Below, one piece after another: positions 1 to 15,539 of a stretch of 64,000 nt of DNA. The notes below the pieces were generated by a model. The model worked only from the letters and a program-made list of their open reading frames with translations. It had not been told where the DNA came from and searched no databases. The stretch lies in NCBI GenBank assembly GCA_028023455.1, contig JAQFVV010000318.1, positions 746,001 to 810,000 of the forward strand, written 5' to 3'. The position numbers and the translations under genes were made by a program. Positions within the stretch are counted from its first letter, which is position 1, and each line of letters starts with the position of its first letter. This stretch comes from Epiperipatus broadwayi (Eukaryota > Onychophora > Udeonychophora > Euonychophora > Peripatidae).

Positions 1-279
1 TCAATATTTCATTTTCTGTGGTCAAGTTGCAATCTTTAAGTGTCCATATATATTCAATGGATCATTAGTAAAAGTGAATTTCCATTCTTGCTATTAAAAG
101 GTGAGAAGGTTGCCTTGACAGCAGTGAGAAATATTGATTACTATCTTTATTCTGAATGTTTAAGTGGTTACTGGTTGGTTTCTAATTACATAATTATCCC
201 ATTTAGCTTTAAGCATTATTTCACTTATATATATATACATACAAATTCTTTATTTATATTGATCATTATTCATTATTGG

Positions 280-1965
280 TAATTTTTGGTCATGATAAGA
301 AAAATTACCAAACAGGCCAGCCACTGTTTGATTCATTGCATTAATTTGTTAGCAGCATATGATTATGTATTATAATAATCAATAAAGCAAGACAAATATA
401 ATGTGACATTGTAGTAATTTACAAGCCCAGAAAAGAAATTACTCATACTGATGCTCTATCCCATTTTCTGAATGTTTGTGAATTCCAGTAAAAATGTATG
501 GAAATAAATTACATTGATACTAGGAAGCAAAAAAACTGTAAATAGTTTTAATATTGAAAAGTGGACTAATAGTGATCCTGGATATAACAGTTTTAGAAAC
601 TGGATTCAATTTGGATGACCTAAAAGTTGATCAAGTTACATTGCAAGACCTATCTGGAAAGCTCATGAAAGTTTGTCTATGTGTAGTGGCGGTATTCTAA
701 TGATGAATTCAGTATTCATACCATAAGAAGGTAAGAAGCACATACTCAGTTTGCTACACCAAGGGCATCCAGGCATAGTATGAATAAAAGCCTTAGCTTA
801 TTTATATGTTTGGTGGTCTAACCTGAATCAGGACACTGAATAAACAGTTAAAAAGTGTGTTGAATGTCAGTTTACTACTGATTTACCTCCAAAGACATTT
901 GATTCATTAGAAAAAGCAACATCACTATGATAATGCTTACATTTAGACCATGCAGGTCCAATGAATGGATATATCTCCCTAGTTGCAATTTCTTATTCAA
1001 AATGTGCAGAATATAAACTTGTTAAAAACATGAGTGCAGAGTATACTATTTTTGCCTTAAAAGAGCTCTTTTTAGGCCAAGAGTTTTGGGAAACAATAGT
1101 ATTGGACAATGGCAGGATTTATATTGCAAGAGTTCCAGCAGTTTTTATCCGATAAAAGGATAAAACATATAATCACCACTCCTTATCATTTGGAGTCAAG
1201 TGGTTTAGCCGAAAAAGCAGTGCAACATTTGAAAGTGATATTGAATAAAACATCTCATACAGACATACATAAAGCTTTGTTGGATGTGATGTTTTATCAA
1301 CATTTCACCCTTAGTGTATCAACAATGAAAATACTAGATGACCTGTTACAGCATCACAATTGTTGCACACACTTAACAAAGTTCTTACCAGGTAAAAAAG
1401 TTAATGTGAATAATAATTTTGATGTTGAAAAGTTTGAAGTAGGTGAACTAGTGTGAAGTCATGCTATTTTAAAGAGGAAATGTTTTCCTGATGTTGTTGT
1501 GAAAGTTTTTTCAAAGTATATTCAAGTAGTTAAACTGAATATTAATAAAAAAATTCTGAAGAGACACATTAATCATTTACAATTGTGGCAGAGTGAAACA
1601 ATAGATGGGGATAACACCCAAATTACTTAACCAATGAACTGTAAACATCTAATAAAAAGAGGAGCATGCTGTCATCTCTTCAAAATTACAAAACAAGGGA
1701 GTATCCATAGTTAGTCAAGCTCATCAACCAGATCTAGTGGGAGCAAGCACACAAGAAGATAATCAGAATATACAGTCAGATTCAGTGGATGCAATCGATA
1801 ATCAAGAGGAAGAAAAAGATTTACCTCACACCAAAATTTAATGACAATCAACAAGATTATTTTTGTAACTAAGAGGAGCTGTTGTCTAAAGTGGGGATGG
1901 ATTAGACTATTCTGTACATATATATGGTATATTTAGAGTAAATAAAGTTTAATAAAATCTTGCAT
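280..1965 (+). pseudogene. Degenerate Ty3/gypsy retrotransposon: RNase H end, integrase and 3' end
   Basis: Remains of a gypsy pol polyprotein, which copies and integrates the element. Around 425-470 the frame reads RKEITHTDALSHF, the usual end of gypsy RNase H. At 754 LHQGHPG, followed by KKCVECQ near 850, gives the HHCC zinc-binding domain of integrase. The catalytic core follows: LHLDHAGPMNGY near 945, VLDNG near 1102, and LESSGLAEKAV near 1190-1225 carrying the glutamate. A C-terminal piece reads KRHINHLQLWQSE near 1560-1600. The frame shifts near 1110-1140, and stops occur at about 837-845, 927-938 and 1454, so it is dead. No gag, protease or readable RT is seen upstream. A purine-rich AAGAGGAGC at about 1871 followed by TGTTGTC may be the polypurine tract and 3' LTR start, and AATAAA lies near 1942. 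The family call is firm; the ends are inferred. Confidence 0.85.
961..1456 (+). pseudogene. Integrase catalytic core, split in two frames
   Basis: Two overlapping open frames (961-1155 and 1109-1456) together cover the integrase core of the gypsy element. The first has the HAGPMNGY/SYSKCAEY region and the VLDNG aspartate. The second has QEFQQFLSDKRIKHI, TTPYH and the SSGLAEKAV glutamate. The DDE residues can therefore be followed, but a frameshift separates the second aspartate from the glutamate, so no single protein results. It ends with GELV followed by a TGA at a place where related elements usually continue. It is part of the larger pseudogene and not a host gene. Confidence 0.85.
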
Positions 1966-3600
1966 TATACATACAGACAGTACCTTAAAGTTATTATCGG
2001 TATAAATGTACTATGGAAAAGAAAGCTGAAAATCTGGATTTGATATTGACCAAGATCAGTATATTTAAATAAGCCCTATAACCTACCCTGAACTCATATA
2101 AATATAACTTGTTATATTCTAGCAGGGCAGAGCAGTGTTTTATACAATCACATGAGCAGAAATTGTGCAACATTAGAAGCAGAATAATACAATGTGTGCT
2201 ACTCATTGTAGGTCAGTGAAATTTAATTAAAGACTTGATATTAAAAATGACATTAAAATACCTGTGTATTAAAACCAAAGTAGATACACACAGATAATTG
2301 AACTTGTATATAATATTTGTGCATATAAACAAGTTTATCATAGAAGTGTGGAGGTGTTTATTATATCTAAAAAGTTTATCATGCTGCCAATTGTTGAAAT
2401 TGCTTAAAGAAGCTAAAGTGGTTTCATACGTTTTATTATTCTTTTATTATCAGCAGGTGAATAAACTTGTTTTTATTACGTTACTTAATGCTTTGATTAA
2501 ATTATTACAGATGCACATACAGCTGGTAAACATAAATCACACCCCTGTATTTAGCAGAAACAAATTAATATAACACCTTTACATTTTAATATGTCAATAT
2601 CAGAAACAACTATATAATTTATGTCCTCCAACTTCACATTTAATAACACAATATATTAACAAACATTGTATTAATTATATTATAAATATCATGTTTATTA
2701 AATCAATATATATATATATATAAATGTTAGGATATTATAATAGTTTTCCTTAGGTAAATTTAACATTTAGTCAAGCCATAGAAGACGCTATTAGTGGAAA
2801 CACCAATAAAACTGTTGTCTTTACAATCACGCTCTTGTACCATTTTCTTTACTGCATAATATCCCAACTTCTGTAATAAATACCACTTTCCTCTTTTCTT
2901 TTATGAGAACCAGCTACACACACTTATAATGTATGAAATGAATACATGGAAACATAAATATATTATTAGAAGATTTAAATTTATAATAACCACTTTACCA
3001 AGTAATATAAACAAAAAATAAGTTTAATAATATAATAAAAATATACATTTAATTGTACACATTGCATTTATATATATACACTTGTTGGTGCACCCAATTG
3101 TTTTATTAATTTATCATAGTTAATAATTTTTAATAGATAGTATACAGAAATTAAACCAGTTTTTTTTTTTTAACTTTAAACAACTAAAAAAAAAAAAAAA
3201 CATTTCCCAAGGGAAAAAAATTAATTTTCCAGATCTTAAAAGAAAAACAAAACTCATATTTTTCTTTGTAAGAATATAAATTAACAAATGCATTCAAGTA
3301 CTGTTAAACTATTCTCTTTAAAGTTATCAATTATTTTAATTAAATCCTCTCACCCCCACCCTCCTAATATATATATAACTAGATTTTTTTTTTTTTTTCA
3401 AATGTTAATAATTGACATGATCAGCTTTTTTTTTTAAAGATAAAAATTATTATATTTTAATAATTACCATAAATATTTCCAAACACATTAAAGAAAATCT
3501 TTAATCTATTTAGAAAACTTAGTTTTTTAAGACTATGATTTCATAGATTACAGTTATTAAAAAACATACACTAAATATATTAATATTACCAATATTTTAT
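1966..3600. other. No gene seen: A+T-rich DNA
   Basis: Homopolymer A and T runs, short (TA)n tracts (about 2706-2722) and chance open frames of up to 91 codons. I see no protein motif, RNA gene or clear repeat. Confidence 0.5.
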
Positions 3601-3604
3601 ATTA

Positions 3605-3920
3605 AAACAGGCTATACGTATTGCCACATACAACAAGCTAGAGTAATCAATGGATACCAGAAGGCTTGTGCAATACTCGGTTGCATACAAACTTAGCATA
3701 TGCTATTAATAAATTCCATACTATTATATATATTGAAAATTATTTTCAGTTTATAGAATTATCTAACGTTATTTATTTTGCTGATCTCCAATAATCCTTT
3801 GAAAAATTTCTATGCTATTTTTTGGTATCAGCTAGCAATTTCGATTACTCTCATTTTAAACTGTTGAACAGCAGGATTACAATTTTGCGCCAGGTCAAGT
3901 TCTCAACAAAACTACAGATT
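3605..3920. repeat. Diverged dispersed repeats (two families)
   Basis: The stretch around 3608-3680 (AGAGTAATCAATGGAT core) resembles 47712-47785. The stretch around 3828-3920 (AACAGCAGGATTACAATT followed by a CAAGTTCTCAACAAA-like segment) resembles 18490-18590. Both matches are old and gapped. The class of the repeats is unknown. Confidence 0.5.
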
Positions 3921-4139
3921 TGAATATGAATGATTTCTCAGTTATTCTAAAAGGAATAATATTAATTGCAATTAAAGAACCAAATTTAAATAGCTTCTCC
4001 TAATTCAGTTATACAACTATTTAATGGTCATCATGATCATCTGTCTAAGCCTTAATAAATAAAAAAATGTCGATAATTTAGTATATTTTTATTTTATCAA
4101 TTTCTTTAATTAAATGGGCAAAAAACATCTTAACATTTT

Positions 4140-4680
4140 GTTATATCTGTATAAGATTCAAATCATTTTCCCAAACGTTTTTTTTTTTTTTTCAGAAACC
4201 CCCTTTGTGGATAAATATAAAGTCTGAACTTTAAATAGCATGACTCAAAAGGATATCCTCTTGAATCATATGTTGGTATTATGTTATATATTAAAATACA
4301 GACTTGTTTAAACAAAGAGTGTGAAATTAAATTAGCAATGATCTTAAATTGCTAGTAAACAAACATGTTTGAGTCCCATATATGCAAAGAAAGACTACAG
4401 CATTAGTCATTTTAAACTTTGCTATCTATCAACATAAATATATCCTTAAGTTTAACATGTTTTATACTAGCAATTTAAGATCATTGCTCATTTTATTTCA
4501 CCCTCTTTGTTTCAATAAGTCTAACTTTCAAAAAATAACGTTATATCAGCATACAATTCAAGAGAATATCTTTTTTGAAATATGCTGTTTGAGATTTAGA
4601 CTCAGAGCCACCCTGACAAAAAGTGCTTCCTCACAGAGGTGCCAATACGCCAATATAATTAATAAAATTTAAATGTAAAT
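4140..4680. repeat. Fold-back repeat family F1, copy 1
   Basis: The left part (about 4245-4365) and right part (about 4455-4575) are imperfect inverted copies: AGCAATGATCTTAAATTGCTAG at 4335-4356 is answered by the reverse complement at 4469-4490, and CAAAGAG-like outer segments also pair. The same sequence recurs at 8560-9015, partly inverted relative to this one. That suggests a non-autonomous MITE-like element with no coding capacity. The 96-codon frame here is a by-product. Exact termini and target duplications were not resolved. Confidence 0.6.
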
Positions 4681-5640
4681 AAAAATGTTTATATTTTTTA
4701 ATCACTTCTTGTTGGAAATACATTCTGACTATATTTTTGATTTAAATATGAGAATACTTCTTTACTTAAACTTATTCTGACAATTTCTTGAGCCTTGAAT
4801 AAAGAGTCTCAAGTTAGAAATATATTACTTGCATATATACTCTTATCATTGCACTAAACTGAACAGGTTGACACCATTTTGATATAATAATTAGTAAAAC
4901 TTATATGTAAATGTTTAGACTTTCAAATCTGATTATTAGAAACATATTCTGATTGTAAATATTTTTTCTTAAATATAAAAAGAATAATTTATTACTTAAA
5001 TTTATTGTGATAATTGACTGACTCTCAAAATACAATATAGTTTAGTTAATAAAATTTATATATAAATGAAAATGTTTTGATTTCTCAGTCACTTTTATTT
5101 AAATATCCTAATTCATATAAAAAGCAACACACTTCTATTAATAATTTATTTAAAAATAAAACTTATTTAAAAATATTACCTTGTGTGCCAAGACTGCATT
5201 GGCACATATATAAAATAATTTTATCTAAAAAATTATTAAAATAAGAAATCAACAAATCAGTAAATAAGTTATAAAAATCTCAAGTTTCTTTATTAAACGA
5301 AATCTAGTTTGTTTTCGTAAACATAAAATTAAATGTCTAAGTAGTTTTTGAAATAAAAGTTACAATTAATTAATTAAAAGAGGGGAGGGGAAGTTTTCCT
5401 ATAAAAAAAACTAAGAGTTCTTAAAAGAAGTTAAAGAGTTTCTATTATAAATTAAAAGTTAAAATATAAATCTCTTTTCATTTGCGATTGTAGAATAAAA
5501 TATATATGTGCATAAATGTAAGTTTGTTAACAAAATATATAATAAATGCATGTATATGTGTGTGTTAAAATCATATTGAGAAAAACACATGAAAATAAAT
5601 AAACACATTTGCATGGCTACTAATTAAAAACAAAAAACAA
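4681..5640. other. No gene seen
   Basis: A+T-rich DNA with weak internal repetition (several ...AATTTATA/TGTAAATGAAAATGTTT... segments). No motif recognised. Confidence 0.5.
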
Positions 5641-6180
5641 CATGTTTGTGATGGCTGCTAATTCAAATACCCAACAACAATATTAAAAAGGATTAGCTAC
5701 TTAAGGAATTTCAACAACAGGATTATAAGCTTATATCAAAGGAATTTTGACAACAGATATTGCTGGAGGATATCCAAATGAAAACAGGTCATATATATAA
5801 ATAGCTAAGTTTTTATCGGACATTTTAGTCTAGTTAATGACATCAGAGAGTATAATCTAGATTCATGCAGTTTATTATGAATCAATCAAGAATGCAGTGT
5901 TAAAACCACAGGAAACATGCGGTTGTTCTCCAGCCTGAAGTCCAGTAAAAGAACAAAATCTGCCCATGAAAATAATGTCTTTGTAACAGCCTGAAGAATC
6001 TCCATCAATATCTAATTGTCTCCAGGAATAATACCAACTAATAAGGATCAAATCTCTGCAGGAAACTTCGAATCTAACTGGTTAGATACACTTCATTAGA
6101 AGCAGCAAACAACAAGCTGTATACCCATTCAAAATTCTAGGTAAATAACATTTTCTTCTTATATTCTTTCCTTAGTAGCC
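5640..6180 (+). repeat. Possible LTR-like or leader segment with TATA box
   Basis: A less A+T-biased stretch. ATATAAATAGC near 5795-5805 could be a TATA box, and the roughly 350 bases after it have a more balanced composition before a CTAGGTAAATAAC near 6139. The layout resembles the leader of the R1 repeats at 43.3 and 46.5 kb, but I could not align the bases convincingly. It could be a diverged relative or an unrelated LTR. Confidence 0.3.
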
Positions 6181-6519
6181 ATTGCATTCATAAAACATTC
6201 GTGTGAATCCTCCAAGAGTCTAATTATATGAACTCTATATCATACATATAATGAACTATTGATATGTGTGTTTAAGTTTCAAATGCTATTTAATGATTTA
6301 TTATTGCATATGTGAGTGGATGAGTTAAATATGTGCATGATAAAAATACCAATATTATATTAGTTAAAAAATTATAAAGATGTTTAAATTTAGTAAATTA
6401 ATGTTAGTTAATAAATTATCTTTAAACTTAATCTTTATTTGTCAGTCATTTCTTTTTACCAACCTTTTCATTAATTCTTTCCACCACTAATTTGGTATAA
6501 TTTTGTTATTGAATTAAAA

Positions 6520-6850
6520 TTAGACTGAGCTAGTTTTAGGGAATGTTTTGAGCACTGGATTATAAGCCTACTGTCGGAATATGTTAGTCTTAGACTAGCT
6601 GGTGCCTGGGGTTTACTCCAAAACAAATAAAGTGTTTGGATAGTAGGGGTTTGAATCTAGAAGCCAAGGTGGGCCACGATTTAATTGTGGGTATTGTTGA
6701 TAGTTAAAGCTATCAATAATATTTCCCACTTTGCTTGAAAGTGCCGTTTCATTGACATAACATTTATAATTACATAAGATTATAAATGCGTTATAAAAGA
6801 AATTTGAAACCCGCCAAAACATTTGCAGGGTAAGTAAGATCTTCTGTGGA
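6520..6850 (+). repeat. tRNA-derived SINE-like tail, copy 1 (R1 tail family)
   Basis: A GAGCTAGTTTTAGGGAATG segment resembling a pol III A box region and GGGGTTTGAATCTAG near 6650 resembling a B box lie about 120 bases apart. The module, including AAAACAAATAAAGTGTTTGGAT, AAGG(T)GGGCCA and a CTATCAATAATATT segment, recurs at 44025-44270 and 47265-47530. The 91-codon minus-strand frame across it is the antisense reading of the repeat, not a gene. Confidence 0.65.
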
Positions 6851-6889
6851 GTGAATCCGGCACACTTGTAATTACAATAATTTAGCATG

Positions 6890-8555
6890 GGATAAAATTA
6901 TGTTTATCAATGATATTTTACAGACTTTAAATGTCTTATTCAATTTACAGTATTAATAGTGGCAACTCTGTAATGTGAGGTCTTAGGAATGATTCCAATG
7001 CTGACTTGTGCAAAGCTTTTTCTCTTTTTTTTATTATAGTGCATTATCTTTTTACATGTTTTACTAAATAGCTTTTCTTATTTCTAATAATGATATTATC
7101 TTTTTTATGCCATATTTTCTTTTTACATGTTTTATTAAACAGCTTTTCCTTGCACACCAAAATATTTAGTTCTTAACAAATTCATGATAATATATTTAAT
7201 GCAATTCTCTTGATTATAATAAAATTCTTATATGATTTCACTATTGACAAAGTCTAAAAAAATATATCTAGTGGAACAAACCAAATGTTTGATTTTTTTA
7301 ACATTATCAAACATAATCTATGAATAAACAAAATAAAGTGCAAGGCATTAAATAGCTTCTAAAAATGTACTGAATAAATAATCTAAGTATGAACATTTAA
7401 AATTTCTTCCCTTAAATAAAAGCTGGCAAAATCCCTAATTATCAAACTATATATAGTATGATGTAGTTATTAATAAGCATTAAAAATAAAATAATACAAT
7501 AGTATATTGAATGAAAACAAGTGCAACTATTTTTGTTAATAAAAAATGTATACAAGTTATATATGTGTGAGAGCTTCTCAAGTAAAATTGACTAATGAAT
7601 TTTTAAAACAAAGAACTATTTCTAACAAGTTGATCCTAATGGAATGAAAAAATTACATCAATCATGTTAATTAAAAATGACTTAGTTTGGTAGTCCTAAT
7701 GAAATATAAAAGTTATATCAATAAACAATGTAAGTATGAAAATTTAAAATATTGGTCTATATATATATATAATTATTAATAATGGAATAACACACATAAA
7801 AATTAAATAATATAAATATTTTATTATTAAAGGAATAAATAATTTTGTTATAGAAAATATGAATAAATTTATACATGAGAGATTTTCAATGGGTTTACAA
7901 ACAAACAATAAATATTTTTAATGAACTATTGACATGCCAGTTAAAGTTGATCTAAATATTGATTTAGAAAAAATAATGACCAGACTCTCATTTCCCCCCA
8001 CTATGTGGGATGGATCTCAGAGGTAAAGCATTCCAGAGATACTCTGGCTGAAGACATATTTTTAATAACCAGATAAGTAAACTAGAATTACTTGTGTAAT
8101 ATCAGAGAGTGCAATGTTTTTGTGGTTATTTGTAGTGGTGGTTATTCTTTTAAACATGATAAAAACAATTGGTTATTTAAAATATTATCTTATTTGCAGA
8201 TATTTTCTATCTCTACTAGAAATTTCACAGGATTGGCCAATAGGTAATAGGAAAACTTTAAAATTTTAAATTTCATATTTACTAAATAAATATTTTTGTT
8301 TTAAAATATTATTTAATTATTATTTCAAAAATTATTTTTTAAACATTAATTTGTTTTATTTTAGCATGTCTTTAATCTCTAGGTTTTGTTTTATAGAAAT
8401 AAATGAATAAAACATGTTAAGTTTTTACCAAACATGTTAAATGACTAAAGCCATATTTTCTAGTTATTCTTGCAAAAGCACTGGAAAAAATGTCTTTTAA
8501 TTTCCATAGAATGGGAGTGGAGGAGCTAAAATTTATCTTGCACAAAGATACCTCT
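6890..8555. other. No gene seen
   Basis: A+T-rich DNA. A short more balanced stretch at about 7978-8050 (a C run and GGATGGATCTCAGAGGTAAAG) may be part of a repeat, but no second copy was found. Confidence 0.45.
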
Positions 8556-8559
8556 TAGC

Positions 8560-9015
8560 CATATGACATCACAGTTCAGACTTTATATTTATTCACATAG
8601 GATGTTGTTGAAAAAACACCATGTTTGGGAAAGTGATTTGAACATTTTGTATTTAAATTTTCTGATAGTGATGTGCACTGGGATATTCTCTTATATATTT
8701 ATTTTGGAAAAAAAAGTAAAGTTTAAAATAACTAATGTGGTAGCCTTTCTTTGTATAAATAAGTTGAACATGCTTGTTTAATAGCAATTTAAGATTGTTA
8801 TTAATTTAATTCCACTCTCTTTGTTTGAATAAGTCTATATTTCAATATATAACATTATATCAGCATATGATTCAAGAGGATATCATTTTAAATTATGTGA
8901 TTTAAAGTTCAGACTTTATTCACAGAGGGCATTATTAAGAAAACAATGTTTGGGAATGTGATTTAAACATTTTGTATTTAAATTTTCAGTTAGTAATACG
9001 CACTGGGATTTATAT
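8560..9015. repeat. Fold-back repeat family F1, copy 2
   Basis: Contains two direct versions of a module: 8570-8670 and 8900-9008 share CAGACTTTAT...TTCACA..., CATGTTTGGGAA/AATGTTTGGGAATGTGATTTAAACATTTTGTATTTAAATTTTC-type sequence and a CACTGGGAT end. The middle (8765-8890) matches the reverse complement of 4245-4365. This supports a mobile repeat and not a chance hairpin. No coding capacity. Confidence 0.6.
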
Positions 9016-11495
9016 ATATATTGTAATCTCTACATAATAATAAATATGCATGAAAATATTGTTTATTAGAATAAAAAATATTACTATCTTTAAATAAACC
9101 AATCCAAAGGAGTAAGACTTTGCTAATATGAATCAATAAATCTAAGGAAGGTTACAAAGTACCAACCAACCTCATCTTTATACTTCATTATATCAATCTT
9201 AAACATGAACAAATAACAATAATAAATATATTAGAAATTGTCATGGCTAGCATGAGAATAAGTAAACATAAATAGAGGCCACAAGGCACTACTAATTTTT
9301 ATATTTTCTTACATTAGCCCTACATCTCCTATAGCTTATAAGTCATAATTACAAACAGAATATTAGAAACAAGTCTTACTAGCATACGCATGAGTAAATT
9401 TAAAGGGAGAGATCACAAGATGTACATGAAGGCAATAACATCATTGATTAAATAAACTTTAAGACCTAAACAAAATTATTGCAGAATAAATTTAGTTTGA
9501 AATACCAATAAATAGTTGATGAACAAGTCTATGAAATAAATATATAATTTGAATTATGAGCTGGGTGATAAATGAATTAAGATGTAGATGATTAAATGGA
9601 TGATGAAAAACAAATAATAATTAATTCATAAAAATGAATGAACTTATGAGTGAGGAAAATAAAAAGGAAATGTGTTAGGGTGATGAATAATTAAGATGGT
9701 GATAGAATAATGGTTAATAAAGAGTGAATTAATTATGATACTGACTTAAGATGAAGTGAGGATGAAAAATAAAAAATAAAAACATGAATGAGCTATGATA
9801 ACAATATTGATGATGAAGAAAAAGATCCTGAACTATAAAATTAATATTGTGTCAAACAATAGCAAGACAATAATGAAATAAAGCAAGGGGTTTTAAACTT
9901 GACTAAAACAAAATATTTAACCACTAAATGAAAATGAGTCATAAGTTTTAAATTAGAAAAGAAACTTACATTCTAAAATTATACAGAATCAATTAAACAA
10001 TAAGAATAGACATAAGAGATCAAGGCTAAGCATAATAAATAAGTTTAAAAATGAAAAGTTAACAATAAAGTTAAAGTTGAGACTATTCTTCAGGGTTCAA
10101 ATAACTTAAATATTTCCATGTTAAAAGATATATTTGGATCAGTGAGAGGGATTTTGCCACTACCTAAATATAACGAGCAAAGACAGTTCATAAAACAAAA
10201 TAAAGAACTTTTGACAATTCCAATACTAACAAGAATATGAACTTTAAATTTTATGAAGTATTAATAAAATTTTAATAAAATAAATATAATAATCCTCAAA
10301 CCATCTTTTATTTAATGACCAAGGGCACTATGATCAAGGTCAGTGAATGATGTATTTAATGATTTAGATAGACAGGTTAATCCAAAACTAAATATTTAAA
10401 CTTTAAAATATTATTTAAAAATAATACTAGGACTTAAGATCAATAGTGTTTTGAACAATAAGCAGTAACTTCAATGACATTATTTAAAAATAATCAATAA
10501 AACTTTAAATATTCTAAATTTAAGAGTTTAACAAAATTTATTTAGATATGCTAAAATATAATAAAATCTATTATATTAATTGATAATTTTTACAACAATA
10601 AATAATATGTTGATAGCAATAATAGTATGGATGGTGATTAGCAATAAGGCCACAGACAACTAAATATATTTTCAAACAAATTTTATTTACATTATTTACA
10701 AGTTTTGTAAATATACTAATAACAACAAAAAAAAATACATAATCTTGGACAAGTGTGACAGAAATTTACATATAACAAGATTTACTTACATCATTTTATG
10801 ATTAAGGGAACATCTCTTAGGATCCATTTACCAGTGTAATAAATTAGTACCTTTATATTTATTATTATTCAAATTTATTATGTACACTGAATTTACTTTT
10901 GACTTACTATGTGTTTATATTTTACCTATTTATTAATAGCATCATTTTAAGAACTTATCAACTTTAAATAGACACAGGCAATGTATTTCAAAATTCTTAT
11001 TCAATGGTTAATAAACTGCCAATATTACTAGAAACTATTAACTTCTTGCATTAATTCTTTTATTTAGGGCTATTAAACAGCCAACACTGTTTTAAAAGTC
11101 AAGACTACTATTATTCTACCTTTTAATTATTAGTTTTACCTTATAGGACTTTTTAAAATTAAACAAAAATATCAGCATTTTAAAACAACTTGGATATATA
11201 TGATATATAACATACATTAATAGTATAGATGGGATCATCTTGAGTAAATAGGCATTAAGTAACAATCTACTATAAAATAACTTTTAACTAATATTATTTT
11301 TTATCATCGTTTTGTTCAGTGCTAAGTACAATCTACATTTTCAATTACCATATTTCAGAAATGATTCTGCTGTTATCGATATCAATCCATTAGAACTTAG
11401 GAATGTGAAACATAATAAAACATATGATATATCCAGATATATAATAACTGAGTTAAGGCAAAATAACAAACTAACAACCTAGACCATGGTCATTT
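9016..11495. other. No gene seen
   Basis: Low-complexity A+T DNA with a GATGAA/TAATGA-rich stretch at about 9570-9830. No RNA or protein feature recognised. Confidence 0.45.
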
Positions 11496-11502
11496 CATGA
11501 CT

Positions 11503-11700
11503 GCATATGGTCTGTAATCCTGGTGGCACTTCTGGAGCACCTTTGGAGATATAAAAAAGGGGTGATCAGTTTCTTGTTTAAACAACTATACCAACACATG
11601 GTTTGAAATCCTGGTGTTGCTTCTGGATCACCTTTAGGGATATGAAAATAAGAAAGGGGCAGTCAATCCCTTATTTAATAACTAGATCAATACACTACAA
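11503..11700 (+). repeat. Diverged tandem duplication, about 95-100 bp unit
   Basis: Two consecutive versions of one unit: CATATGGTCTGTAATCCTGG...GGAGATATAAAAAAGGGG...ACTATACCAACAC, then ACATGGTTTGAAATCCTGG...GGGATATGAAAAT...GGGGCAG...CTAGATCAATACAC. The second unit has a B-box-like GGTTTGAAATCC. The origin could be a SINE fragment or a local duplication. Confidence 0.6.
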
Positions 11701-14206
<2,506 letters not shown>

Positions 14207-14299
14207 TTGAGTTAGATTATTGTGATATAAGTGAGTTAAGGTAAAAAATGCATTGAGATAAGAATGTGATTTGAATATATATATATATATATATATTAT

Positions 14300-15400
14300 T
14301 AAATACTGTCTAATGCTATACTAGTAATTATAAATAAAAAAAAATATTCATCTAACAGTATTGTAATGTTACATGAATTTCTATTTTATATACATAAACT
14401 ATTATAATATTCTTCTGATATATTTAAAAAAAAACAAATGGTGCTTTTATTTCTACAATTGTAATTACTAGATACAAATACTGATTTATATATTCATAAT
14501 AAACAAATAAAAATTTTAATATCATTTTTTCATTTTATTCATTTTTATATTATGTATTTGAATTTTGAAAAATGTCATACAGTATATGTTCCAAAGTTAT
14601 TCAATGTAATTTCTCACCAGATATCTGATATTTATTTAAATAAGTTTTAGCCTGATTAAAGTATTGATTAATAAATTATAACATTCTCTCCAAGACAAAA
14701 ACAATCTATTTATGTTTCCTCTCCTTTCTCTGTTATATATATATTTTTTTTTCATGAATGTGCACTTTTTGTGTGATCTCTAAATTTTCTTTGTCATCTT
14801 ATCAATTCATTTACTAAATATTTAAATAATGCAATTTTCTATTAAACTTATATTTATTATATAAGCCAATCTTCAATAAACATAATTGTTTTTTATTTAT
14901 CATTCAAAAATAGAAATATGATTATTTTAGATGAGCTTTGGTACACCTATTATCAATTCCATTAATCATTTTTTTTACTTCTGCTCTGGTTAAAATGAAG
15001 TCAAAGTTTTTTAACATATTTTTTTATATTTTTACGTTTGAATTTGTTATTGTAAAAAGATCACTCTCTTTACTTTTATTTTTAACATAGTCTTTATTGA
15101 TGGAGTATATGGTTACATACTTATTAGTTTAGGTGTATAATACTTATTACATATATTCTTATACTTTAGTTGGTATTAAAAGAGTAAAAATAGAAAAACA
15201 TATAACATTGCAACCCTAGCCAAAAAATAAAATTTTGCTAAAATTCTTCAATGACCATGGTTTCATCTATTAATAAATAGACCTTGCAAGTAAAATTCAA
15301 CAAGATACACACATCATATATATATATAAACAAAATAGCATTTCCATCACTGATTTCAAAAACTAACTCCTTTTAACATCAAAGAATGCTTTCTTTTGAT
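14300..15400. other. No gene seen
   Basis: A+T-rich spacer before the Penelope-like remnant. Some of it may be an unreadable 5' part of that element. Confidence 0.4.
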
Positions 15401-15539
15401 GCATTTGATTAAATTAATGGATTTGTTTTAGACAATGGTTGTTTTTAGTTGTTTACATATTGAAAATATGTATCAATCAACTAATAGGATTAAAATCATT
15501 TAATGTGTTTTTTTCAGTTCTAAAGAAACATTAATATGT

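Noticed and set aside
9560-9840. GATGAA-rich stretch as a coding or regulatory repeat
   Set aside because: Irregular, no fixed period, stops in all frames.
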